DNA of 64,000 nucleotides from Cliona cf. orientalis (Eukaryota; Porifera; Demospongiae; Clionaida; Clionaidae), in the NCBI GenBank assembly GCA_963930775.1, contig OZ005695.1, forward strand, positions 1,984,001 through 2,048,000, given 5' to 3'. The notes under the pieces were generated by a model. The model was not told where the DNA came from. It worked only from the letters and a program-made list of their open reading frames with translations, and ran no database searches. A program made the position numbers and the translations under genes. Positions 1 to 9,232 of the stretch are shown piece by piece (the stretch's first letter is position 1; every line of letters begins with the position of its first letter).

Positions 1-94
1 ATTGCGCTAGACCATCTCAGGAGGTGATGCCGATTCTATTCATACCACTAACATTAGAATTTGTGACAACACAAATTTTCATGTAGGTAACCCC
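1..94. other. Unassigned left edge
   Basis: Short AT-rich sequence ahead of the first transposon end. I see no reading frame, repeat or splice site in it. Confidence 0.4.
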
Positions 95-539
95 TTAAGG
101 TACCATTAAATTGCGTGGGCGTGAGGTGGGGGATATGACACCTAAACCACATCAAAGTCATTAGTGAGGTGCATGTTGTGTAACCACGCCCTTTTAATTG
201 CACAGGTCTCAGGGGTGTGGCTGCTAGAGCCGGAAGTGTTCATTTAATATCCTCCATGGACCGGAAGCCGAGCCGGAAGGGAGGGGCCAGGCCACGCCCA
301 AAACAGCCCCACCCTGTTCCCCAAGGACCACCATTCTCAATCAAGTGCCTACTAACCACCGGATGTCCACCGGAAGCCCACAATCAATCCCAATTAAAAC
401 ACACAGCTTCCTCAAGGCCAAAACACACACAAACACTTGGAGGCCGTTCTGCCACACCGCCCACGCAAGAGCTCACCTCATTTCCTGTGTGGGCGGAGTA
501 ACAACACGTCATCGCAACCACATCCGCTTCAAACCATCG

Positions 540-818
540 TCAGCTTCCGTCCAGCCGTACAGGCCCCTCGATCGCACCGCCGTACAGTGCCTCATTAACA
601 GACATGGCCTCACCTTTGACCTCCTGCCACGCCCCCAAAGCCTCCTGGACGGATTCAAAGGTCACCACCGCATCCGGGACACGCCCACCTATCGCCGCAG
701 CCAAGTCCCCGGCCCCGATGTCCAAGCACTGGCCTGTGAAGCCACGCCCAATCGGAAGCAATAAAACCAGCATTAACGCACACGCACACACTCCACACAG
801 TGCCAGGAACACGCCCAC
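540..818 (-). CDS. 92-residue frame conserved in TTAA element (copy 1)
   Basis: On the minus strand the GC-rich arm of the element holds a 92-residue frame that starts MGVFLALCGVCACAL, with about 20 hydrophobic residues resembling a signal peptide or membrane anchor, and ends GPVRLDGS. Frames of identical length occur in the other two full-ended copies (13611-13889 and 53918-54196) with scattered substitutions. A CAAAG/GTGAGG stretch two thirds of the way along would also serve as a splice donor, so it may be a captured exon. The opposite strand is open too, which weakens the case for coding. I do not recognise the protein. Confidence 0.25.
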   Translation of the reverse strand: MGVFLALCGVCACALMLVLLLPIGRGFTGQCLDIGAGDLAAAIGGRVPDAVVTFESVQEALGAWQEVKGEAMSVNEALYGGAIEGPVRLDGS

Positions 819-840
819 ATGCTTAATTAGGCCTAATTGG

Positions 841-2075
841 CTTTTTTTTTTTTTTTTTTTTTTTCAAGGCGACCTGAACACTAAGCAGAAAAAAAAATTG
901 TCCAAAAACCATCATAATATAATCAAGCTGGATGCATTGTGGAACCATACAATGCAAGCAGGCAGCCTAAATTTCAATTTTGTCAGAAGTTGGTAAAGGT
1001 CGTCACGTTTATGTGCGCGCGTGGCCCCGCCCCTCACGTAGCGCGTGGGCGGAAACATTGCAAACGCATGGCTTCCCTATACAAACATATGGGAAAACTT
1101 TAAAGGGCCGTAACTTTAATTCTAAGGTGTGAATCAAAATTCTTTCAGGTCAAATCTCTAGTTTCGACCCATTCTGCGTGCCCATGTAAAAATTATCCCG
1201 CCAAGTGCTCTCAAACCCCCCATGAATTAGATTATTTAATTATTTAAATCTTTTTTTTTTTCTACTTAGTGTTTAATTTCAAGGAGACCAGAACACTAAG
1301 CAGAAAAAAAAAGTCCAAAACCACCACATAGTTGAGCTGGATGCTTAGTAGAGCCATACAATGCAAGCAGGCACCCTATACTCCAATTTTGACCAAAGTA
1401 GGTAAAGGTCGTCACGTTTGTGTGCGCGTGCCTAACGGGGATTCCCCGTTTTTCACGTAGCGCGTGGGCGGAAAACATTGCAAACGCATGGCTTCCCTGT
1501 ACAAACATATGGGAAAACTTCAAAGAGCCATAACTTTAATTCTAAGGTGTGAATCAAAAATCTGTCCGGTCAAATCTCTAGTTTCGACCCATTCTGCGTG
1601 CCCATGTAAAAATTATGTCCCCAAGTACTCCCAAACCCCCCATGAATTAGATTATTTAATTATTTAATTATTTAAATCTTTTCTTTTCAAGGGGACCACA
1701 CACTAAGCAGAAAAAAAATGGTCCGAAAACCACCACACAGTCGAGCTGGATGCATAGTAGAGCCATACAATGCAAGCAGGCATCCAAATAGCAATGTATA
1801 CAATATTTGGTAAAGGGTCGTCAACGTACCCCGCGCGCCCATAATTTTTTTTATGGGCAAACATTGCAAGTGCATGGCTTCCTATACAAACATATGGGAA
1901 CACTCTAGGGGGTGTATCTTTAATCTAAAGGCGTGAATCAAAAATCCAAAAAGATTAAACTTCTTGTTTCGATCCATTCTGCGTGCCCATATCAAAAGTA
2001 TGGCCTGAAATGCTTCCTAGTGCTCTAATCTTTTTTTGGTTCTTAGATCTTTTTTTTTCCTACTTAGTGTGTAAT
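841..2075. repeat. Tandem array of ~400-bp modules (about 3) in TTAA copy 1
   Basis: Each module is framed by CACTAAGCAGAAAAAAA or CACTAAGTAGAAA at one end and its complement at the other. Inside are a conserved CATATGGG, a GCGTGGGCGG block and a TGGATGCATAGTAGAGCC block. The modules differ by point changes and small indels. The CACTA...TAGTG ends are CACTA-like, but no 3-bp target duplication can be assigned inside the array. Confidence 0.7.
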
Positions 2076-2325
2076 AAGTCGTTGCGGTTAATAGTTAAGC
2101 AAGAATGCTTTGATCTTGCTTTGATGTGGGCAATTACCGGCCTTTTCTTCAGGGGCCACTTCCGGTCGCTAATTACACGCGCATAATCATCCCTGGCCGA
2201 TTCTGGACACGCCCACCTTCGACCCAAAGCACTCGTATGGCTTCTTCGGCCACGCCCCTTCACGATTCGCTAATTGAATTAGCCATTCCTGACGCTCACG
2301 CCCACGCAATTAAATGGTACCTTAA

Positions 2326-3194
2326 ATGAGAAAGAGGAATATATATGCTGACCCAGTGTACACCAGCTCCGTACATTCTTCACAACATCCAATACATTAG
2401 CTAACGTGAGAGGTGGAGCTAGAGAGGAGAAAGACATAGAATCTCATAATTGTTGACCTACTAGATATGATAGATACGTAGCACAAAATTCGAAGAGCAT
2501 CACGGTTGACCAACTAATAAATTTTAGCGCAGAAAGGTCATGCATATGATCGAGATGATTAAAACGAATATACTACATACTGGTACTAGAAAATTTACTT
2601 GTATTCAGTGACCGTCACCGTATGAGAAATGCAGTAAGAAATACCTTCAATTTGTCTGTCCGCTGCCTGTGCCTCCATTTTTTAATCGTACCACGCCCAC
2701 GAAATTAGGTCAGATAGCGACGAGTACATTCTGCGCATGCCCACCAGTATACAAGTGCACCAAATAATAGGGACACACGTGAGTGCAGGAATTTCCTCGC
2801 TCAGCGCACAAGCCAATAATTGGTTAGGATGCGGTGAGGGTCGTTGCACCATGAGGCTCAAGTTTAGGGTGGGGCAAGTTTGCCTCAATACGAGTCAGAC
2901 CATAGATAATTTAGACTACGTACACGTAGTCTAAATTATCTATGGTCAGACGGTGCTAAAATCCTTGCGTTCTGTAGATCTATTTGACCGTCTCTGGCGA
3001 GGCGCTAGTTAAGACTAGGAGTCTGAAAGTTTAGTATTGGATAGGTACCGGCTTTAGACATCTTCTATGTTTGTGAAAGAGCTGACAAAGGGACTACATG
3101 ATATGTGCAAATAAGTCCACGGACGCAACATTACGCCCACACAGTAAGTCCAATTTTTAGCTAGGCTGTCAGTTTGGCATGTTCAAAGAGTGGG
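2326..3194. other. Gene-free stretch with a perfect 50-bp palindrome
   Basis: No exon with plausible splice sites is seen in these 870 bases. The one structured item is the perfect palindrome at 2898-2947 (24-base arms around AC). The rest is AT-rich and not visibly repeated elsewhere in the window. Confidence 0.5.
2898..2947. repeat. Perfect 50-bp palindrome
   Basis: Arm GACCATAGATAATTTAGACT plus ACGT, a centre of AC, then the exact reverse complement of the 24-base arm. It can form a cruciform or a long hairpin. No flanking target duplication is evident. Confidence 0.9.
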
Positions 3195-3848
3195 CCGATT
3201 GTAGTTGAGCTGGATGCATAGTAGAGCCATACAATGCAAGCCGGCAGCCTATACATCAATTTTGATCAAAGTGGGTAATGGTCGTCACGTTAATGTGCGC
3301 GCGTGGCCCCGCCCCTCACGTAGCGCGTGGGCGGAAAACATTGCAAACGCATGGCTTCCTATACAAACATATGGGAAAACTTCAAAGGGCCATAACTTTA
3401 ATTGTAAGGTGTGAATCAAAAATCTGTCCGGTCAAATCTCTAGTTTTGACCCATTCTGCATGCTCATGTAAAAATTATCCCCCCAAGTGCTCCCAATCCC
3501 CCCATGAATTAGATTATTTATTTAAATTTGCTTTTTTTTTCTACTTAGTGTTTAACTTAGTGTTTAATTTCTACTTAGTGTTTAACTTAGTGTTTAATTT
3601 GTCGTTGCGGTTAATAGTTAAGCAAGAATGCTTTGATCTTGCTTTGATGTGGGCAATTATCGGCCTTTTCTTCAGGGGCCACTTCCGGTCGCTAATTACA
3701 CGCGCATAATCATCCCTGGCCGATTCTGGACACGCCCACCTTCGACCAAAAGCACTCGTATGGCCTCTTCGGCCACGCCCCTTCACGATTCGCTAATTGA
3801 ATTAGCCATTCCTGACGCTCACGCCCACGTAATTAAATGGTACCTTAA
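3195..3848 (+). mobile_element. TTAA-flanked transposon, copy 2, left-truncated
   Basis: Begins inside a module (GAGCTGGATGCATAG) without a left terminal repeat. It continues through one module and a short duplicated CTACTTAGTGTTTAA run, then the same right arm as copy 1, and ends in GGTACC plus TTAA at 3845-3848. The GC-rich left arm with the 92-residue frame is absent. The start is approximate. Confidence 0.75.
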
Positions 3849-3877
3849 ACGTATAGATCATAAAAAATATGCCGAGT

Positions 3878-4509
3878 CAGGGGCGTAGCCAGGATTTATA
3901 GAAAAGGGGGGGGCTTTGACCACGCCCACTAATTATGTCACGTGACCATGGTTAATTGCTCGTTATTACATGTACATGTACAGTATACTAGTACAAGTAC
4001 AATACCGTAGGACGGGTTTTAATTGCGTAGTTTAATAAATGCGTTCTAGTCAAGTCAGGCGAAATTGCGAATCCAATAATTGCGATGGACGACCCCGTAC
4101 CGTACTGTACTATAGTATACGTGAACGTTTATGTTTGCGAATCTATTAATTGCGAAACGTAGAAAAACTCGCAATTCGCATTTAATAGATACTCGCAATT
4201 AAAACCCGACCTACGGTAGTACTGCAGTCGACTACGCCCATCGTTTGACCTTTCGAACTATTGTATCTTGGAGTGGTATATAGCTGCCTCGCTTAGCAGC
4301 TATGTGTCTGAACGAGCTTAAAATAGTAAGTATAGAAACTTATCCTTAGTGTTCTATATCATTTTAGTTACAAACTTTATTATAGTTTGTCATGCAGCTT
4401 CAGCTTGTCAGGCCAAGCTATTGTATATCCATAGACAGTGGGCCCACCCACTGAGCCCACTTTGGGAAGACAAAGGGGGGGCTCGAGCCCGCTGAGCCCT
4501 ATGCCCCTG
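3878..4509. mobile_element. hAT-like non-autonomous element with 5-bp target duplication
   Basis: Ends are CAGGGGCGTAGCCAGGA and the inverse of CAGGGGCATAGGGC. The 5-bp duplication CGAGT flanks it (3873-3877 and 4510-4514). The inside has G-runs and a nested TA-flanked MITE at 4003-4218. CAGGGGCG-type ends are typical of hAT MITEs, and 5-bp duplications fit the hAT5 group (family knowledge). No transposase is seen. Confidence 0.75.
4003..4218. mobile_element. TA-flanked MITE nested in the CAGGGGCG element
   Basis: The sequence is TA, then CCGTAGGACGGGTTTTAATT, and on the right the inverse CCGTAGGTCGGGTTTTAATT, closed by TA. TA duplication and short size suggest a Tc1/mariner-type MITE. The ends resemble those of 14693-15147. 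Confidence 0.75.
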
Positions 4510-4737
4510 CGAGTAGCTAGCTGCTGCCAACAGTAAAACTTAGAACTTGGTTTTCTCCCTAAGCGGAAAAGTATCATCACTACTTGGGCCGCCTATAGCA
4601 GCCTTCTTCGTTATCCTGTTCATCGTCAGAACGCAAGTTAATGAGGGGTGTGGCAAAGAATTTTGCGCACCTCCCATCTTTCACTTAATCAGAAGTTGTG
4701 AGCAAACCATGTAAGATGGCATTGATAAATTACACTA

Positions 4738-5130
4738 AGTGCAATAAAAAAAGAACAGAAACAAGTATAAAAACAATTGAATAAAACTGAAGAATGAAGT
4801 AGGGATGGCAGGATCAAAAAGTACACAAACAAGAGATAATCGCATGTACTATACATCCCTACGCTTGCTTTTTGAGAGGTGCAAAATAACCAGTAATAAT
4901 GCGATTGAATCAAACTGATAAACCTGAACCATCGTGACAACTAGGGAACAACCTGCACGAATGTCTCCCACATACTGCACTCAACAAACACGTCAATCAT
5001 GATTAGCTAAGAGGTGCTCAATAGTCGAGAAAAGCAAGCATAGGGATGTATAGTAGATGCGATTATCTCTTGTTTGTGTACTTTTTTATCCTGCCATCCC
5101 TACTTCATTCTTCAATTTTATTCATACTTG
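4738..5130. repeat. Foldback (inverted repeat) element 1
   Basis: A left arm of about 150 bp at 4738-4890 (key string GTAGGGATGGCAGGATC) is repeated in inverted form at about 5030-5130, separated by about 140 bp. A sister element lies at 5870-6300. Boundaries are approximate and no clear target duplication was found. Confidence 0.7.
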
Positions 5131-5869
5131 TTAAAGTAGGGATGGCATGGATATAATATTATTACTCCATATATATAATGCATTATAAACATCCAAATAT
5201 CTCAAAACAGGTAACTTTATGAGATTTCTATGTGTCAAAATCAGAATCTATAGCAAATTATCTATCCAACAAGACCAAGATCAACTCAATTGTATTTGCC
5301 AGAACCAGATGTTCAAAAAAATAGCCATAATTTTCTTTCTTTCTTTCCGTTTTCCTGGACTAACTCAAGACTACCATGACCGCTCACCTTAGTTCGAGTA
5401 TAAATCCACTCCATTTTGGAGCGCGCACGTCTGTGGCATGCTCGTTTTGTGTTATCAGGACAGCGATTTAATTGTGGGTGTGTACAGGGCATTTTGCGAG
5501 TGGGTGTGTCTGATTAGCCATTTTGTCATATAATGCGCATGCTCATAAGGTGTTGCCATGGTAAAATCATGTGACCGATGTCAGTGGCACGCATGCGCCG
5601 GCGCATCCACGATTGACATGACCTGCTCAAGCGCTCAGCTGATCAGCTCAGTGAACTGTCCATTATGGTGGCTATTACCATGTAATATTGTAATAATACA
5701 TTATTGTTAGAGCACGGTTGGATATAGCTAGGTCCAGAAGCTGGATTCATGCATTTTATAACGATGCTTGCCCAGCCTCTGTCCCCATGAGATTACTGAG
5801 TCAGCTAGGCTGGCGCATGGCATTGATGAAAATGACTATCATGCATGAGATACCCTGGGGGGGCACTAA
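5131..5869. other. Gene-free stretch between two foldback elements
   Basis: About 740 bases with no convincing exon. A GTAGGGATGGCATGG fragment near 5136 is one more scrap of the foldback family. I see no gene here. Confidence 0.4.
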
Positions 5870-6300
5870 AAAAAGAACAGTAGCTAACAAGTATAAAAAC
5901 AATTGCAATGGATAAAATTGAAGGTGGATGCATGAAGTAGGGATGGCAGTGCCAAAAAATACACAAAACAAGGTTTGTAGGGATAACGTATCACATCCAC
6001 TATACATCCCTATGCTTGCTTTTTGAGTAGCTGTGCACACACATAATATTATTGTATAAGGGGCACATGCATGCAGGAATGGAAATCAATACACGTATCA
6101 ATATCAAAATATAGTGACACTTTACATACTGAATCAGGAGTGTATGATGTTAATTATCAAGATAAGCAAGCGTAGGGATGTAGCTATAGTGGATGTGATA
6201 CATTATCCCTACAAACCTTGTTTTGTGTATTTTTTGGCACGCCATCCCTACTTCATGATCATCCTTCAATTTTATTCAATTGTTTTTTATACTTGTACAG
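5870..6300. repeat. Foldback element 2, just upstream of unit A exon
   Basis: Left arm 5870-6025 (AAAAAAAGAACAG, ACAAGTATAAAAACAATTG, GTAGGGATGGCAGTGCC) and inverted right arm of about 6160-6300. It ends only about 65 bases before the first visible exon of unit A, so that exon's upstream intron is made of repeats. Confidence 0.7.
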
Positions 6301-6365
6301 ATTCTATATTGCCCATTTAGTCATGGGGGGTGGGTTCTCATATTCATACGTCTATATTCCTACAG

Positions 6366-8974
6366 GAGAGAAGCTTTATACATATGGAAACGAAGGCTTG
6401 GTTTCAAAGCTACCTATCGAAGATTGATGAATGTCTTTGAACGAGCTAACTTTCAAAATTATGAAGACATTGTCAGAAGCATTATATTATGTGAAGATGA
6501 AAATGAAGTAGATGATTCTAGTGATTACGAAGACTTAGAGCCTATCCCGCAACCAGAGACATATCTAAATGAACAATCAAACCCTCGACCATTACTCAAT
6601 CTCTCAAGACATGTCTCATCATATGATGAATTTTTATTGATAAATCCAGCCACTGCTAACAACTTTCCTAAAGGTGAGTATTCTGTCTTTTCAAAGTTGT
6701 TATGTTCAATTGGTTGTAACATTATTATTATCCGGTAGATCGAGTACATAATCAGAAAATACTGGATTCATGTGATGTGTCTGTTGTACCCATGTTATCG
6801 TCTAAGTACAAGGTGAGTGAAATTACTTTCTTCTGATTTAGCTTTGGCTATACATTAGTTACCGTAAGAGGGAAAATTATCCTTTAATAATATATAATAC
6901 TGTAGCTAACAACTGCAGCTCCTGTCCCACCACCCAAAAGAGAGACACCTCTAACTTCTTATCCAACTTATATTGGATTGTATGATTATGACCCACAAGT
7001 TAATGATGACTTGGGCTTCAACAATGGTGATTTGATGTACATTATCAGAACTTACAATCATGACTGGTGGTGGGCTCGCTTGAAGGATAGTGGAGAAGAA
7101 GGCTACATTCCCTCCAACTATGTGACTGAGTACTGGAATGGTTTATATACTGAAAAGTGAGTTCAATGGGCTGTGGAGGGAGTACAGCTTTATAAATTAC
7201 CTCATGTGCATGCATAGTGGGGGTATCAAAAAGGTGATTGGTTTCTGTCTCTGTTGTTTATCACCCAACAGTGTCAAAAAGCCTATAATATTATAGCTAG
7301 CTACCTCATTTTACTTCTAGGCACTTAACAAGGGTCACAAGTACTACTATTTCAATCCGCCATGCTTTTTTTTATCACACTTACTATAATATTATTATGA
7401 CATTGTAGTTTTGTCCCCATCCTACATTCGCAAGTTAAAGGAGATCTTAAAGTTTAAGGTGCTCCAATCACCAGATCTTAGCTCTGCAGCTGTCAACCCA
7501 TATGACTATTTATCACAGGTGTTTGGATGGGTTAATCACTGTCAGTGGTACTGTTCAGCTGTTGCCTATGTATACACTTCGTTAAATCACCCACTGGTTA
7601 TAATAATTAGGTAAAACTTTGGGTTATAGAGAGTATTCCGCTACAATGCAAAACAGGCAGTTAACTATAATATAAATAATATTATGACTTCACCTATATA
7701 TATACACACCAAAGAACAGTATCCATACTCACCAGATCCCTTTTCCCTCACAGTGGATGGAGCCAGGGGCTGGGAATATTATATACGAAAGCTTGACTCT
7801 AAAATTTATTTATCCCCTTCTCTTTCTTTCTTATAGATGGTTTTTTGGCCGAATTAAGCATGAAGATGCTGAGAAACAACTCATGTCCCCGATAAATAGT
7901 TATGGGTCTTATCTTGTCCGAGTTGAAAGTGAAAGTACTCCTGAAAGTTATGCACTCTCTGTTCGAGACAGGGTTCGGGTTAAGCACTACAAGATTCATC
8001 ACTCAGACAAAGTTATCGAAGAATTCTTTATCACTGTACATTCCATATTCAAAACTATTCAAGATCTTGTAACCCATTATCAACAGCATGCTGATGGACT
8101 TTGTGTCAACCTCAGGAAGCCCTGTGAGATGCCTCCGATAGTTGATATTTTAGGACAGTCTGTTGATAGATGGCAAACTCCCAGACGAAAAATAAGACTC
8201 GTCAGGAAAATAATGGATACTCAATTTGTTACAGTATCAGAGGGTATATGGAATGATAGTTCACCAATTGCAGTTAAAGTACTTAAACCAAATAGGATAA
8301 CTGCACAGGATTTTTTACATGCAGCAAACCTGACAAAGAAACTCAGACACCCACAAATTGTTGCTTTTCACGGCCTTTGTTCAATGGAAGAGCCTGTGTA
8401 TGTTATCACTGAACTCATGGAGCGTGGAAACTTGCTAGATTACTTCGGTGGTGAGGGAAAGTCACTAAAAAGTCCCCAGCTGATTTACATGGCTTCACAA
8501 GTGGCAGCAGGAATGGCCTACCTTGAAAAGGAAAATGTCATTCACAGAGATTTATCAGCAAGAAACATCCAGGTTGGAAAAGGCATATCATGCAAAGTGG
8601 CTAACTTTGAACTAGCTCGAGTAACGGATGAAGCCAGTGTGCGCCAAACATGGGAAAAATTTGCTTTGAAATGGACAGCACCTGAAGCTGCCTTATACTA
8701 CAGGTTCAGCATCAAGTCTGATGTTTGGTCATTTGGGGTAGTTCTTTATGAAATCATCACTTATGGTAAAATGCCCTATCCATGGATGACCAATGGTGAG
8801 GTGATTGCCAAAACAGAGCAAGGCTACCGCATGCCCCCACCACCTCAATGTCCGAAAAAACTCTATGACATGATGCTCAAATGCTGGCGACAGGATCCTA
8901 AAGACCGACCTACATTTGCAACCCTGCAGAGGGAACTAACTAGTGATATTTTCACTGGTGATACATATATATAG
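6366..8974 (+). CDS. Unit A: Death(C-half)-SH3-SH2-pseudokinase, 3' part of an NLR/ROCO-kinase gene
   Basis: Exons 6366-6673, 6739-6812, 6906-7156 and 7837-8974, with GT-AG introns in the same phases as exons 3-6 of units B-D. Exon 3 holds the second half of a Death domain (REALYIWKRRLG) and an acidic tail (EDENEVDDSSDYEDLEPIPQ). Exon 5 has PVPPPK followed by SH3 (GLYDYDPQ, WWWARLKDSGEEGYIPSNYV). Exon 6 has SH2 (WFFGRI, SYGSYLVR with the phosphotyrosine-binding Arg) and a Src-like kinase domain. In the kinase the VAIK-type lysine (IAVKVLKP) and HRD (8543-8551) remain, but DFG is NFE (8603-8611), the glycine loop is gone and the alpha-C Glu position is Ala. The activation-loop Tyr is also missing. 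Exons 1-2 (NACHT to early Death) are not between 1 and 6366. They lie upstream of the window or are lost. Confidence 0.85.
7157..7836 (+). other. Unit A intron 5 with copy-specific insert
   Basis: The first part (to about 7370) aligns with intron 5 of unit D. The piece from about 7385 to 7690 is absent from D, so it is either an insertion here or a loss there. It contains a short open frame (SPSYIRKLKEILKFK and onward, 7411-7614) that I do not recognise. The 3' end (TCCATACTCACCAGATCCC) again matches D. Confidence 0.4.
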
Positions 8975-9055
8975 TAAATTAAATAATTATTAGTCACAGA
9001 TTAGCTAAATTTAATTGATATTACCAAGTCCTTACTGCTTATAGTATAATATTAT

Positions 9056-9232
9056 GTTATTGTTATTGCTGCATTGCCTTGAAGCTAGTCAGTATTATTA
9101 CTGCACACATGTTGCATGCATGGGCAAATGCACGCATGCACAGCCACCATGAGTATTAATTTTTCAAACCAGAACCTCCTAAATAAATCATTATTGTTAT
9201 TGCTGCATTGCCTTGAAGCTAGTATTATTATT
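9056..9232. repeat. Duplicated 3' flank of unit A
   Basis: GTTATTGCTGCATTGCCTTG with the following GAAGCTAGT occurs at about 9060 and again at about 9194. The downstream GTTGCATGCATGGGCAAA block is at 9110 and again at 11131, after a transposon. The same flank occurs once after unit D (about 57330-57440). This shows that a local duplication preceded insertion of the CACTA element into the second copy. Confidence 0.75.

Larger units (their letters stand above)
95..2325 (+). mobile_element. TTAA-flanked non-autonomous DNA transposon, copy 1
   Basis: The element is bounded by TTAA at 95-98 and 2322-2325. It begins GGTACCATTAAATTGCGTGG and ends with the inverted form, so the terminal inverted repeat is about 27 bp. 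The left 740 bp are GC-rich and full of CACGCCC/GGGCGTG motifs. A T-run follows at about 841, then about three copies of a roughly 400-bp module (841-2075), then a right arm with TTCAGGGGCCACTTCCGG. TTAA duplication is the hallmark of piggyBac-type and some Kolobok elements. The family assignment is inference because no transposase is visible. The same family recurs at 3195, 12497, 40730 and 47931. Confidence 0.85.

Noticed and set aside
217-501. 94-residue and 139-residue frames in the GC-rich arm of the TTAA element
   Set aside because: They overlap each other and the 92-residue frame, have biased composition (CACGCCC repeats) and no recognisable domain.
2126-2329. 67-residue frame MGNYRPFLQGPLPVA... 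conserved in TTAA elements (also 3649, 12493)
   Set aside because: It runs through the right arm into the terminal inverted repeat, and the opposite strand is equally open. Copies are too similar for openness to mean coding.
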